Positions 35,280 through 45,263 of a stretch of DNA of 64,000 nt are shown piece after piece. Location of the stretch: the NCBI GenBank assembly GCA_024403695.1, contig JAKSRI010000002.1, forward strand, positions 1 to 64,000, given 5' to 3'. How positions within the stretch are numbered: position 1 is the stretch's first letter; every line of letters starts with the position of its first letter. Made by a program: the position numbers and the translations under genes. Source of the stretch: Saccharofermentans sp. Its GTDB lineage: Bacteria; Bacillota; Clostridia; Saccharofermentanales; Saccharofermentanaceae. The notes below the pieces were generated by a model. The model saw only the letters and a list, made by a program, of their open reading frames with translations, was not told the origin of the DNA and ran no database searches.

Positions 35280-35330
35280 GTGTATAATGTCCTTCTAATT
35301 TGAATTGCTATTTTTATTATAAAGGAACGT

Positions 35331-36731
35331 ATGGAAAAGGGAATTAGAAAATATATAGGAACAAGAAAGTTCTACGCACACGCTATGGCCATAGCGATAC
35401 CGATGATTCTCCAGAATTTGATTACAAACTTTGTAAGCATGCTGGACAACATTATGGTGGGACAAATTGGAACTGCACCTATGAGTGGAGTATCCATTGC
35501 TAACCAGCTGATTTTTGTGTTTAACATCACTGTATTTGGTGGTGTGTCAGGCGCCAGTATTTTTGGTACGCAGTTCTTTGGTAAGAAGGATAAGGAAGGT
35601 CAGAAATATACATTTCGCTTCCGTATTCTGATGGCGTTTGCCCTCATAGCGGTTTTTGCTTCTGTGTTTTATTTCGCAGGGAAGCCGCTTTTGTCTTTGT
35701 TTATTAGTAAGAATGATGCACCTGAGTTAAGGGCAGAGACTCTGGCCTATGGTCTGGAATATTTAAGGATAATGATAATTGGTCTCATTCCGTTCGCATT
35801 TGGCCAGGCTTATGCCAGTGTTGTCAGGGAGTGCGGTGAGACCAAGGTGCCTATGATCGGTTCCATGGCGGCTATCGGAGTTAACCTTGTTCTGGATTAT
35901 GGACTTATTTTCGGAAAGCTTGGCATGCCATGTCTGGGCGTAAAGGGTGCGGCAATTGCTACCGTTGTGGCGAAAACAGTAGAGGCCCTGGTGGTTATTA
36001 TCTGGACTCACACAAATTATAAGAGAATTGCCTGTGCGCAGGACCTTTATAAGAGTCTTCGTATTCCTGGTGCCCTTGCACGCAAGATTGTTGTTAAGGG
36101 TGTACCTCTCCTTTGTAATGAGTTCCTATGGTCCCTTGGTATGTCCATTATTGCCCAGTGTTATTCTGTGCGCGGTCTGGACGTGGTTGCTGCCCGTAAT
36201 ATTGCTGGAACTATGATTAATCTTTTTAACGTATTCTTTATTCAGATGGGTGCAGCAATAGGAATTATTGTTGGTGCCAAGCTTGGTGCTAACGAACTTG
36301 AAGAGGCAAGAAGAGATGCTGATAAACTGAATTTCTTCTCAGTTGCTGTCACCGCAGGACTTACTCTCATAATGATTCCAGTGGCATATGTATTCCCTAA
36401 GATGTATAACACAGAGGCAGATATCAGAGCACTTGCTACATATTTCATTTTGGTTCAGGCAATCGCACTTCCTATGTGGTCTTACACTAACGCCTGCTAT
36501 TTCATATTAAGAAGTGGTGGAAGAACAGGAATTACATTCCTTTTTGATTTTATTTATACATGGGTTGTTATGATTCCACTGGCGTTTGTTCTGGCTAATT
36601 TTACAAGCCTTGAGATTCATATGCTCTTTGTGGTAGTAACTTTTTCTGAGATAATAAAAGTCATCGTAGGATATTTCATGGTTAAGAGTGGAATATGGGT
36701 TCAGAATATTGTAAAGGGAACGGACGCATGA
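35331..36731 (+). CDS. MATE family efflux transporter
   Basis: A 466-residue, 12-helix MATE protein. AIPMILQNLITNFVSMLDNIMVGQIGTAPMSGVSIANQ in the first half and the equivalent VVKGVPLLCNEFLWSLGMSIIAQ in the second are family repeats. The stop overlaps the ATG of the HlyIII gene (ATGA), so the two are translationally coupled. Substrate unknown. Confidence 0.9.
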   Translation: MEKGIRKYIGTRKFYAHAMAIAIPMILQNLITNFVSMLDNIMVGQIGTAPMSGVSIANQLIFVFNITVFGGVSGASIFGTQFFGKKDKEGQKYTFRFRILMAFALIAVFASVFYFAGKPLLSLFISKNDAPELRAETLAYGLEYLRIMIIGLIPFAFGQAYASVVRECGETKVPMIGSMAAIGVNLVLDYGLIFGKLGMPCLGVKGAAIATVVAKTVEALVVIIWTHTNYKRIACAQDLYKSLRIPGALARKIVVKGVPLLCNEFLWSLGMSIIAQCYSVRGLDVVAARNIAGTMINLFNVFFIQMGAAIGIIVGAKLGANELEEARRDADKLNFFSVAVTAGLTLIMIPVAYVFPKMYNTEADIRALATYFILVQAIALPMWSYTNACYFILRSGGRTGITFLFDFIYTWVVMIPLAFVLANFTSLEIHMLFVVVTFSEIIKVIVGYFMVKSGIWVQNIVKGTDA

Positions 36732-37381
36732 CAAAAAGTGACGTTAAGAAGAAAAATGATCCACCGGTAAGAGGTCTTCTCGAAGAGATTGGAAATGCTG
36801 TGACGCATGGTGTGGGCGCAGGTCTTTCTATCGCTGGCTTTATACTTATGCTTTTGAAGTCAGACACTGGACTTAAGATAATGGCGTCATGTTTTTACGG
36901 TATAAGTCTTATTGTTCTTTTTCTTATGAGTTGTCTTTACCATGCGTGGAAGACAGGTATATTTGTAAAGAAGCTTTGGCGCAGATTTGATTATAGTTCC
37001 ATTTATCTTCTTATCGGAGGTTCTTTCGCACCGCTTTGTCTTGTTTACTGGGGCGACATAAAGGGTATTGTAATGTTCTGCATTCAGTGGGCTCTTATTA
37101 TCGCTGGTGTTACTTTTATTGGCGTCTTTGGTCCTGGTAGATTGAGACCTATCCATTTCGCACTCTACTTTATTATTGGCTGGAGCGGACTTCTATTTAT
37201 GCCTGGTATGATTAAAAATGATTTGCCGCTCTTCCTTTGTATCCTTGGCGGTGGTTTGCTTTACACTATAGGAATGGTTCCATTTATCAAGGACACTAAG
37301 GGTGCGCACTTTGTGTGGCACATATTCGTGCTTGCAGGTGCTTTAACTCACTGGTTTGGTTATTATCTTTTTGTTTTTTAA
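36728..37381 (+). CDS. Hemolysin III / PAQR family membrane protein
   Basis: A 217-residue seven-helix protein. ATG 36728 overlaps the MATE stop and follows AAAGGGAACGG; the upstream ATG lies inside the MATE gene. EEIGNAVTHGVGAGLSIAGF near the N-terminus, SCLYHAWK and, at the end, HFVWHIFVLAGALTHWFGYY carry the conserved His, Asp and Ser of the family (zinc site). Despite the name, most members are thought to be membrane homeostasis enzymes or ceramidase-like hydrolases. Confidence 0.88.
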   Translation: MTKSDVKKKNDPPVRGLLEEIGNAVTHGVGAGLSIAGFILMLLKSDTGLKIMASCFYGISLIVLFLMSCLYHAWKTGIFVKKLWRRFDYSSIYLLIGGSFAPLCLVYWGDIKGIVMFCIQWALIIAGVTFIGVFGPGRLRPIHFALYFIIGWSGLLFMPGMIKNDLPLFLCILGGGLLYTIGMVPFIKDTKGAHFVWHIFVLAGALTHWFGYYLFVF

Positions 37382-37446
37382 CTAGTTTCTTGGAATTTTC
37401 TTAATAATTGAATGTTATCCTCTATAATGAATATGGAGGATAGTAT

Positions 37447-38151
37447 ATGAAACTCACGATTACTGATGTTAAGAAAAACTACGAAGAGAAGGAAGTCCTT
37501 AAGGGCGTAAATTATACTTTTGAATCTGGTAAGATTTATGGCCTTCTCGGTCGTAATGGCGCAGGTAAGACAACGTTCTTCAATATCGTTAACAAGGATA
37601 TTCCCGCTGATGATGGCACTATCACATTGGATGATGCGCCTCTCGGTGTGGATGATATCGGTTATGTAGTTTCAACTCCAGTTGTTCCTAGCTTTCTCAC
37701 AGCACGAGAGTTCTTAAAGTTCTTCATCGACATCAACAAAGATAAGATGAAGGAAGTTCAACGTCCGGATTATTACTTCGATATGGTGGGCATCGGATAC
37801 GATGACAGAGATAAGCTTCTTAAGGATTATTCCCACGGTATGAAGACTAAGATGCAGGTTATAATTAATGTTATTTCCAACTGTAAGGTGCTTCTTCTTG
37901 ATGAGCCACTGACAGCTCTTGACGTGGTGGCTGCTGATGAGATGAAGAAGATTCTTAAGAGACAGAAGCAGGATAAGATTATGATCTTCTCTACACATAT
38001 TATGGAGCTCGCACTCACACTTTGTGATGAGATTGTTCTTCTTAAGAATGGTACAGTTGAGAGACTTAATATCTACGATGACAATGGTGTAAAGCTCGAT
38101 GATGATACACTTCGTGAGACCATCATTTCTGCTCTTAAAGAGGGTGCCTAA
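37447..38151 (+). CDS. ABC transporter ATP-binding protein
   Basis: A 234-residue ATPase. Walker A GLLGRNGAGKTTF (about 33-45), signature YSHGMKTKM (a variant of LSGGQ), Walker B CKVLLLDEPLTALD and the H-loop STHIMELA are intact. A TATAAT lies at 37423-37428. The permease starts 2 bases after the stop. The pair resembles two-gene ABC exporters of lantibiotic or bacitracin type; the substrate cannot be told. Confidence 0.92.
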   Translation: MKLTITDVKKNYEEKEVLKGVNYTFESGKIYGLLGRNGAGKTTFFNIVNKDIPADDGTITLDDAPLGVDDIGYVVSTPVVPSFLTAREFLKFFIDINKDKMKEVQRPDYYFDMVGIGYDDRDKLLKDYSHGMKTKMQVIINVISNCKVLLLDEPLTALDVVAADEMKKILKRQKQDKIMIFSTHIMELALTLCDEIVLLKNGTVERLNIYDDNGVKLDDDTLRETIISALKEGA

Positions 38152-38153
38152 GT

Positions 38154-39752
38154 ATGTTTGATACATTCCGTCACTCTTATCGCGTTCGTCGCGCTTATTC
38201 TAAAAACAGTATTATTTATTATCTGAAGAGCATTCCACTTATTGGTAAGCACATATCATCTAATAACTATAGTAGTGGAGCGATTAGCACTGTCGCTAAT
38301 GTGCTTTATGCACTTAAGTCTATCTTTGGTTTTTGCTTTGGGGAGATAATTTATCTTCTCGTTATTCTTGGCGGCAGCGCAGCCTATGCCGAAGGTGTTG
38401 GAACTATGACTGGAAGTCAGGCCTTCATGAATATATTTTTCTTTCTTGCTCTTATTGGGGTACTTCTCAATACTTATGTTTTTGACGTAACTGAGGATAA
38501 ATACTATTCCATCTATATGCTTAAGATGGATCCACGTGAGTTTGTGTTAAGTGATATGTATTATCGCGTGCTGCGTAAGTTCGTGGGTTACGCTGTCATG
38601 TTTACTATTATTTATAGAGTTACGAAAGTGCCTCTGGGTGTGTGCATCATGTTTGTTGCCATGACAATCCTTGGTAAGGGTGTGGGTGCCTATATAAAGT
38701 TGCAGTTTGTTAAGAAAAACAAACTTGGTAGCAGTGCTGGATTCCTGGTTTGTGCTGTGGCTCTGATTTTCGCACTTGGCGTGGTGGTAACTTTCCTGCT
38801 CAAAATGGTTGTGCCAGTGGCGGTTATCTATGGCGTGGGTGGTGCAATTAGTCTCGCGGGTGCTTATTGCTTTTACAAGCTTCATACTTATGAGGATTAT
38901 CCTCAGACATGTAAGTATTTTCTTAACGTGGAGACCGTGGTAGGTGCTACTAATAAGGAAAACAATGAGCAAAAGGCGGCGAAAGAGTCCATTAAGGTGG
39001 AGGTGTCAGGAGAGGATGCCACAAGTAATAAGGAAGGTTATGCATATTTTAATGATCTCTTTGTGAAGAGACATAGCAAGCTTCTTAAAAAGAGAACCAG
39101 AATTATTAGTATTGTCCTCGCGGTTGCTCTCGTGGTGGGTTTGGCATTCCTTTTTGTTGCTACTAGATTCTTTGGTATGGAGAAGATTACTAATATTCCA
39201 GTGTTCCTGTATTCCATGCCTCTTGTAATCTATTATCTTAATAATGGTGAGACACTCGCTACTGTAATGTTTATGAATTGTGATAGTGCGATGTTGACTT
39301 ATAATTTCTACAGAAGAGCAGACGTTCTTCTGGGTGTGTTCAGAAGTAGACTTAAGACGGTTATTAAGTACAACATCATTCCAGCACTCTTGGTGTCTTG
39401 CTGTCTTGCTGTGCTATGTGCATTTTCAACCGAGGCAACACATGTGATGACATATGTCTCTATATTTGTATTGTGTCCTGCACTTAGCGTGTTCTTTTCT
39501 GTTCACAGACTGGTTGTATATTATCTTCTTCAGCCATATACAGAGGGACTCGAGAAGAAGCGTAGTAGTTATGGTATCGTAAACTACATCACGTATATTG
39601 TTTGCTATATGATTTGTATGCAGAATAGCGACATAAAGCTCGCTCCTATGGTATTTACAGGCATTTCAATTATATTCACCGTCATCTATGTATTGGTGGC
39701 TCTTGCACTTGTGTATAAGTTTGCGCCTAAGAGATTTATTATCCATAAGTAA
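38154..39752 (+). CDS. ABC transporter permease
   Basis: A 532-residue membrane protein, about 12 hydrophobic segments with a charged central loop (around residues 265-315, KENNEQKAAKESIKVEVSGED). No recognised specific family. Two bases separate it from the ATPase gene at 37447, with which it should form a transporter. Its length suggests both membrane halves are in one chain. Confidence 0.8.
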   Translation: MFDTFRHSYRVRRAYSKNSIIYYLKSIPLIGKHISSNNYSSGAISTVANVLYALKSIFGFCFGEIIYLLVILGGSAAYAEGVGTMTGSQAFMNIFFFLALIGVLLNTYVFDVTEDKYYSIYMLKMDPREFVLSDMYYRVLRKFVGYAVMFTIIYRVTKVPLGVCIMFVAMTILGKGVGAYIKLQFVKKNKLGSSAGFLVCAVALIFALGVVVTFLLKMVVPVAVIYGVGGAISLAGAYCFYKLHTYEDYPQTCKYFLNVETVVGATNKENNEQKAAKESIKVEVSGEDATSNKEGYAYFNDLFVKRHSKLLKKRTRIISIVLAVALVVGLAFLFVATRFFGMEKITNIPVFLYSMPLVIYYLNNGETLATVMFMNCDSAMLTYNFYRRADVLLGVFRSRLKTVIKYNIIPALLVSCCLAVLCAFSTEATHVMTYVSIFVLCPALSVFFSVHRLVVYYLLQPYTEGLEKKRSSYGIVNYITYIVCYMICMQNSDIKLAPMVFTGISIIFTVIYVLVALALVYKFAPKRFIIHK

Positions 39753-39771
39753 AATTGTCAAAAAACAATCA

Positions 39772-39848
39772 TTTACAAAGGTAAACGCCCCGTTATAAAA
39801 TTGAGAAGTAAGTATTACGAATGACGAACTATATTATCAAATATAGTT
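39772..39848 (+). promoter_or_regulatory. Na/Pi transporter gene promoter and inverted repeat
   Basis: TTTACA (39772-39777), 16 bp, TATAAA (39794-39799). Downstream in the leader, AACTATATT-ATCA-AATATAGTT (39827-39848) is a perfect 9-bp inverted repeat followed by GATTTTT, so it may be an operator or weak attenuator. Confidence 0.55.
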
Positions 39849-39874
39849 GATTTTTAAGGGTAGGTACACGATTA

Positions 39875-41632
39875 GTGGATATCTTTGTAATTATTAATCT
39901 GCTCGGTGGCCTCGCGTTCTTTATGTATGGAATGCATGTCCTCTCCGAGTCTCTTAAGAAAACAGCGGGCGGTAAGCTCGAGAAACTTCTCCGTAAAGCA
40001 ACTGACAATCCATTCAAGGGCCTGGCAATCGGTGCTGTAATCACAATTGCTATTCAGTCATCTTCAGCAATGACAGTTATGCTTGTTGGATTCGTAAACT
40101 CAGGAATTATGGAACTGGGTCAGACAATCGGAGTAATTTTTGGTTCTGACGTAGGCACAACTCTTACAGCCTGGATTCTTTCCTTGTCAGGTATTGATAG
40201 TCAGAACAATATCGCATTGCAGCTTTTGCAGCCTAAGAACTTCAGCCTTATATTTGCACTTATAGGAATGATTCTTCTTTCGGCATGTAAGTCACAGCGT
40301 AAGAAGGATATCGGTCTTATGCTTCTCGGTTTTGCGGTTCTTATGACTGGTATGACAATGATGAGTGGATCCATGAGTGGTCTTAAGGAAGATGAAGGAT
40401 TCACAAATCTTCTTTTAAAGTTTGATAACCCTATCCTTGGTGTACTTGCTGGTACTCTTGTAACAGGTGTAATTCAGAGTTCTGCTGCATCCATCGGTAT
40501 CTTGCAGTCTATGTCTACAACAGGTGCTATCACATGGGGTGTAGCTATACCAATTATCATGGGTGCTAATATCGGTACTTGCGCTACAGCGATTCTCTCA
40601 TCTTTCGGTGTAAACCGTAACGCTAAGCGAGTAACAGTTATCCACGTAGCTATTAAGGTAATCGGTACAATTCTCTGGCTCGTAATATTCTATGGTGTCA
40701 ATGCTGTTCATCCATTTGGATTCATGGGTAAGACAATTAACTTTGTTGGTATTGCTCTTTTCCATACCATCTTCAATGCAGTAAATACTATTGTAATGTT
40801 CCCATTCCAGAAGCAGCTTGAAAAACTTGCCAGATTTATTGTTAAGGATAGTGAAGAGGACAATGAGTTCCAGCTCGATGAGCGTATCATGCTCACGCCT
40901 TCCATCGCCATTAATGAGTGTTCTATCATCATGACTAAGATGGTAAACAGAGTTGAAGAGGGACTTAATAAATCTACTGAAATGCTCCTTGGTGAGTTTG
41001 ATCGTGAGACATATGATTTTATTGCAGCCAACGAGGACAAGATTGATTCTTATGAGGATCACATTGGTGCCTTCCTTATGAAACTTTCTGCTACTCAGCA
41101 TTTGTCCGAGATGGATAAGAATAAGTCTTCCAAGATGCTTCAGGCTATTGGAGAATTTGAGCGTATTGCTGACCATGCTTCTTATATGTCTAAGTCTGCT
41201 GAAGAGCTTAAGTCTAAGAGTATTCAGTTCTCACCTAAGGCTCAGGAAGAACTCGAGAGTCTTATTGCTGCTGTAAGAGAAGTATATTCTATGGCAATTA
41301 AGTGCTATCGCGAAGGTTATAGTGAAGAAACAGCAGATATTGTTCCATTAAGAATCGTAGTTAGTGAGATGTGTGATGCGTTTAAGGCAACTCACGTAGA
41401 GCGTTTGTCAGAAGGTATTTGTACAGCAGAACAGGGATTTGTATTTAATGATCTCCTTTATAGCTGTGGACGTATCGCAGATCACAGTACAAATATCGCA
41501 GCTATCGTTTATAGATTTAATGCTGCTAATGCAGTATCTGGTTCTTATATGCACGACTTTAAGCAGCATAGAGACAAGGCTCGAGAGAGAGCTTACGAAC
41601 ACTATATGCACAAATACATGCACGTTAAATAA
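39875..41632 (+). CDS. Na/Pi cotransporter family protein with PhoU-like domain
   Basis: A 585-residue protein starting with GTG behind AAGGGTAGG. The membrane half has two QSSSA-type repeats (AIQSSSAMTVMLVGFVNSG and VIQSSAASIGILQSMS) of the Na/Pi cotransporter II family. The C-terminal 230 residues are helical and PhoU-like (GEFERIADHASYMSKSAEEL, then YSCGRIADHSTNIAA). It probably imports phosphate with sodium and senses metal-phosphate via the PhoU part. Confidence 0.92.
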   Translation: MDIFVIINLLGGLAFFMYGMHVLSESLKKTAGGKLEKLLRKATDNPFKGLAIGAVITIAIQSSSAMTVMLVGFVNSGIMELGQTIGVIFGSDVGTTLTAWILSLSGIDSQNNIALQLLQPKNFSLIFALIGMILLSACKSQRKKDIGLMLLGFAVLMTGMTMMSGSMSGLKEDEGFTNLLLKFDNPILGVLAGTLVTGVIQSSAASIGILQSMSTTGAITWGVAIPIIMGANIGTCATAILSSFGVNRNAKRVTVIHVAIKVIGTILWLVIFYGVNAVHPFGFMGKTINFVGIALFHTIFNAVNTIVMFPFQKQLEKLARFIVKDSEEDNEFQLDERIMLTPSIAINECSIIMTKMVNRVEEGLNKSTEMLLGEFDRETYDFIAANEDKIDSYEDHIGAFLMKLSATQHLSEMDKNKSSKMLQAIGEFERIADHASYMSKSAEELKSKSIQFSPKAQEELESLIAAVREVYSMAIKCYREGYSEETADIVPLRIVVSEMCDAFKATHVERLSEGICTAEQGFVFNDLLYSCGRIADHSTNIAAIVYRFNAANAVSGSYMHDFKQHRDKARERAYEHYMHKYMHVK

Positions 41633-41638
41633 TAAAAT

Positions 41639-41669
41639 AAAAAAGCCGATTTTGATAATCGGCTTTTTG
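41639..41669 (+). terminator. Bidirectional terminator
   Basis: AAAAGCCGATT-TTGAT-AATCGGCTTTTT between convergent Na/Pi and AGCS genes; A and T tracts on both sides. Confidence 0.92.
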
Positions 41670-41692
41670 TTTGGAGAAATTATTATTTGTGA

Positions 41693-43075
41693 TTATTCTG
41701 CGAAGTGTTCCTTTACTAGTTTCACAACAACTCCGCTTAATGCAAAGAGTGCTATAAGGTTAGGGATTACCATGAGACCGTTAAATATCTCAGCGATGAG
41801 CCAGAGAAGACCAAGGTTCATTGTGGCGCCTACAATAGCGATAAAAGAATATATAACTAGGAATGGTCTTACGGCCTTATTTCCAAAAACAAACTCTACG
41901 CATCTGGATCCGTAAAGTCCCCAACCAATGATTGTAGAGAATGCAAAACAACACATCGCTACTGCTGTAAAAACTGATACCCAACCACCATATGTTGCAA
42001 CAAATCCAGAGATAGTTAAATTGGCTCCTGCATCATTGCTGCCATATGGCACTATAACGCCACTACAAAGTATTACAAGGGCTGTCAGCGTGCAGATGAC
42101 GATAGTATCCATAAAAACCTCGAAGATGCCAAATAGGCCCTGTTCTATAGGTTTGTCTGTGTCTGCACATGCATGTGCTATGGATCCTGTACCGAGACCT
42201 GCTTCGTTGGAGAATATTCCACGAGATACACCTTTCTTAAGACTTACAAATAATGCTCCAACGGCACCTCCTGTAAATGCTCTAGGGGAGAACGCTCCAA
42301 CGAAGATTGATTTGAAAACATATGGGACAGTATTGATATTAACTACCACAACGCCAAGCGCAAATAATACGTAAAGGACAGCCATGAAAGGAACAAGACG
42401 CTCTGTTACCTGGCCGATTCTCTTAATTCCACCAAGAAGAACCATGGCAACTGCTGCTGCGACAAAAATACCAAGCACAAGGCTAAATTTGGAAACGTCA
42501 TATTTGTAGTTAGGGGAGAGGCTGGAAATGGCAGAGTTTACTGAAGTCACAATAGTATTAACCTGAGTGGCGTTACCTGTGCCAAATACAGTGAGTATAC
42601 CGAAAATCGCATAAAGATAAGCCAGCCATCGCCAGTTTTTGCCAAGACCATTTTTGATGTAATACATAGGGCCACCTACATATTCGCCATCTTTATTCTT
42701 TTCTCTATAGTGGATTGCAAGTGTAACCTCTGAGAACTTGGTGCACATTCCAAGAAATGCAGAACACCACATCCAGAAAATAGCACCAGGACCTCCAATG
42801 GCGATGGCACCTGCAACACCTGCGATGTTTCCTGTGCCTACTGTACCAGCAAGTGCAGTGCACACTGCCTGGAATGGGCTCATACTTCCATCTGCACTTT
42901 TCTCCTTGGAGAAAATCTTGCCGATGGTGTTCTTCATAGAGTCAGGGAATTTACGAACCTGGATTACTCTAGTTCTAATAGTTAATAAGATGCCTACACA
43001 TACAATGCAGATCATAGCAGGCAAGCCCCAGATAAAGCTGTTCAGGGACTCACAAATAGTAGTAAGTTTTTCCAT
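41693..43075 (-). CDS. Sodium:alanine (glycine) symporter, AGCS family
   Basis: A 460-residue transporter. PFQAVCTALAGTVGTGNIAGVAGAIAIGGPGAIFWMW and the family motif GGPMYYIKNGLGKNW, then RGIFSNEAGLGTGSIAHA, are diagnostic of AGCS proteins. About 11 membrane helices. It imports alanine or glycine with sodium. Single gene with its end at a bidirectional terminator. Confidence 0.95.
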   Translation of the reverse strand: MEKLTTICESLNSFIWGLPAMICIVCVGILLTIRTRVIQVRKFPDSMKNTIGKIFSKEKSADGSMSPFQAVCTALAGTVGTGNIAGVAGAIAIGGPGAIFWMWCSAFLGMCTKFSEVTLAIHYREKNKDGEYVGGPMYYIKNGLGKNWRWLAYLYAIFGILTVFGTGNATQVNTIVTSVNSAISSLSPNYKYDVSKFSLVLGIFVAAAVAMVLLGGIKRIGQVTERLVPFMAVLYVLFALGVVVVNINTVPYVFKSIFVGAFSPRAFTGGAVGALFVSLKKGVSRGIFSNEAGLGTGSIAHACADTDKPIEQGLFGIFEVFMDTIVICTLTALVILCSGVIVPYGSNDAGANLTISGFVATYGGWVSVFTAVAMCCFAFSTIIGWGLYGSRCVEFVFGNKAVRPFLVIYSFIAIVGATMNLGLLWLIAEIFNGLMVIPNLIALFALSGVVVKLVKEHFAE

Positions 43076-43124
43076 ATATCATTTTCCATTCAAAATATTC
43101 AACATATGTATGATAACAAAAAAT

Positions 43125-43158
43125 AAGACCGACTCAAAATTCCTTTGAGCCGGTCTTT
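43125..43158 (-). terminator. Terminator of the minus-strand lipoprotein cluster
   Basis: AAGACCGACTCAAA pairs with TTTGAGCCGGTCTT (43144-43157) with one mismatch; on the minus strand it is followed by a T-rich tail. Confidence 0.8.
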
Positions 43159-43180
43159 GAATCTATATATTATATAAATA

Positions 43181-43813
43181 TTACTCGAGATAATCTTCTG
43201 GATTGTCAAATCCAAGGCTGTCACACAAGTCGGCAACTAACTCGATGTAATCATAATCATCGCTATCTGAGATTGTTGCAATAATATAATAAACATTGTA
43301 ACCATCAAGAACAATTGCAACGTTGAGTTCGCCATCGGAGTTGTCAGTAGCAGCGAGGTAGAGATACTCATCGTCACTGTCGAAGCCTGCTTCGATTCCG
43401 TACTGATCTTCATACTTCTCATAAAGGTCCTCGTAGAATTCGCAAATGTCTCCGAAATAATCTTCAGCATCGTCCTCATCACGGAACTCTGCGAGGAAAG
43501 AAACAAACTGATTATTATCTTCTTTCTTAAGCGCCATAGTTACCTTGGCGATGTCCTTGGCATCTGGCTCGTCAAACTGGAAGTCATCGAAGAAATCTTC
43601 AATACCGGACTTAGAATTAATAACTTGATAGGCTCCTTTTTTGATGTCCTTCTTGTTATTGCTTTCGTGCTTCTTGAAGCCGAGATCTTCAATTGCTTCT
43701 ACATACTCGGCCTGCTTCTTGTTTCTCTTGGCACCATTCTCGAGAATGCTACATCCTGTTAATCCGAGAGTGAATGATGCGACAAGTACTAGTGAAATAA
43801 TCTTCTTTTTCAT
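43181..43813 (-). CDS. Acidic lipoprotein, family member 1
   Basis: A 210-residue lipoprotein (signal MKKKIISLVLVASFTLG, lipobox LTGC). The mature part is highly acidic. It shows the family layout shared with 43844, 44497, 47048, 54301, 54994 and 55716: a YxxAIEDLGF start, a middle AEFRDEDDAEDYFGD, an EYLYLAATD strand, an exposed VDGxxV-like strand (VLDGYNVYYIIA), and a terminal LCDSLGFDNPEDYLE. Last of three tandem genes on the minus strand; no known family recognised. Confidence 0.85.
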   Translation of the reverse strand: MKKKIISLVLVASFTLGLTGCSILENGAKRNKKQAEYVEAIEDLGFKKHESNNKKDIKKGAYQVINSKSGIEDFFDDFQFDEPDAKDIAKVTMALKKEDNNQFVSFLAEFRDEDDAEDYFGDICEFYEDLYEKYEDQYGIEAGFDSDDEYLYLAATDNSDGELNVAIVLDGYNVYYIIATISDSDDYDYIELVADLCDSLGFDNPEDYLE

Positions 43814-43843
43814 AATATATCCCTTCCGTATAAATTATAAATT

Positions 43844-44485
43844 TTAAAGTGCCTCACTTGGGCTTGTAACCTCTAATGAATCACAGAAATCATCTGTTAA
43901 GTCAATATAGTCATCAATATTCTCTGAGGAGCATACCATGATAATGCAAATAACGTCTTTGCCATCAAGATAGCATCCAATTCTTGTTGAGAATGATGAA
44001 CCATACATCTCGATATCTGCGGCTCCGATATAGTAGTTATCGTCGCTATCGGTAGCTATATCACCATAATCCTTATAGTTATCGAATGATTTCATTCTGT
44101 TTTTTATTTCTTTAGAATAATCATCAAAGAAATCTTCTGCAGAATCTTTGCTGCTAAACGAAATAACATAGAAGGCGAATGTACTTTCCATATCATCTGT
44201 GGACTTCTGAGAGAAAATTAATGATTTAAAGTCATCGGTGTCTACATCTGTCTCAATCTGCTTGGTAAGTTTCTTGAGTGTCTTGGTGTCATCACTTTTA
44301 ACATAGACGCCATCCTCAAAATCTCCGTCAGTAGGATTACATTTCTTAAAGTCCTTGTATTCTATTTCTTCAAAACCGGCATCTTCGAGAGCGTTTACAT
44401 ATTTCTTATCAGATGATGAACAAGATGTAAGTCCCAAAGCTAGTGTAAAGGTGAGAATGGTTGCGATAGTTTTTCTGAATCTCAT
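43844..44485 (-). CDS. Acidic lipoprotein, family member 2
   Basis: A 213-residue lipoprotein (MRFRKTIATILTFTLALG, lipobox LTSC). Shared elements: YVNALEDAGFEEIEY, ISFSSKDSAEDFFDDY, DSDDNYYIGAA, YLDGKDVICIIMV and the C-terminal FCDSLEVTSPSEAL. It lies 30 bases upstream of member 1 and 11 bases downstream of member 3, so the three are an operon. Function unknown. Confidence 0.85.
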   Translation of the reverse strand: MRFRKTIATILTFTLALGLTSCSSSDKKYVNALEDAGFEEIEYKDFKKCNPTDGDFEDGVYVKSDDTKTLKKLTKQIETDVDTDDFKSLIFSQKSTDDMESTFAFYVISFSSKDSAEDFFDDYSKEIKNRMKSFDNYKDYGDIATDSDDNYYIGAADIEMYGSSFSTRIGCYLDGKDVICIIMVCSSENIDDYIDLTDDFCDSLEVTSPSEAL

Positions 44486-44496
44486 TATCTGTCTCC

Positions 44497-45171
44497 TTAC
44501 AATAAATCCTTTGGATTCTTTATATCTATATCCTTACAGAGGTCATCAAGCATGTCAATAAATTGATCGGATTCTTTGTCGTAATTAGCCACGCTTATAA
44601 ATGTAACTACTTTGCCTTCCTTGATAGCGCACATATATGTGTGGTTGAAGATTGATCCAGATTCAAGTTCTAGTGCCATTGCAAAGTAATCGTCGTCAAC
44701 TTCAGTATCATAGGAGAAACTGTCATCGGAATATCCAGAATAAAATTCATCGAAGTCCTCGTATGTGTCTACGATATTATCGAAGAGTTTGTCAGCTGTT
44801 TTTGTATCCTTCATCTCAAAGCAGTATACGCTAAATGAGTTAGAGGAAATGTGATCATCGAATCCGTACTTCTTTGCAAACAGGACCTTATTTACATTGG
44901 ATTTCTTAAGGTTGAATGACTTTGGAAGATAACCGATTAGTTCTTTGATGATATCTTCATCATCTGTCTCAGTGAATAAGCCATCTTCCCATGTATCTTC
45001 TTCCATGTCTTCAAGTTCATCAAGATACTTTTCAGCTTTTTCTTCCTGATAACCTAATTCTTCAACTGCCTTATATGTTTTATCAATAGTGTTATTTATA
45101 AAACTGCAACCTGTCATGGAAATAATTGTTGCAGACGTAAGTGCTACAGCTATCAATTTTCTAATTTTCAT
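44497..45171 (-). CDS. Acidic lipoprotein, family member 3
   Basis: A 224-residue lipoprotein (MKIRKLIAVALTSATIIS, lipobox MTGC). Shared elements: YKAVEELGYQEEK, FEMKDTKTADKLFDNI, VDDDYFAMALE, AIKEGKVVTFISV and the end LCKDIDIKNPKDLL. First gene of the three-gene minus-strand group; starts behind GGGAGGATAG. An AraC regulator lies just upstream on the same strand, 92 bases away, and could control it. Confidence 0.85.
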   Translation of the reverse strand: MKIRKLIAVALTSATIISMTGCSFINNTIDKTYKAVEELGYQEEKAEKYLDELEDMEEDTWEDGLFTETDDEDIIKELIGYLPKSFNLKKSNVNKVLFAKKYGFDDHISSNSFSVYCFEMKDTKTADKLFDNIVDTYEDFDEFYSGYSDDSFSYDTEVDDDYFAMALELESGSIFNHTYMCAIKEGKVVTFISVANYDKESDQFIDMLDDLCKDIDIKNPKDLL

Positions 45172-45263
45172 CTATCTATCCTCCCGAACAAAGTGAGATA
45201 GTGTAATTATAGATTTGATAGCTGGTCAATATTGCTGTGATGTAGTGAAAAAGGGGACGCTAT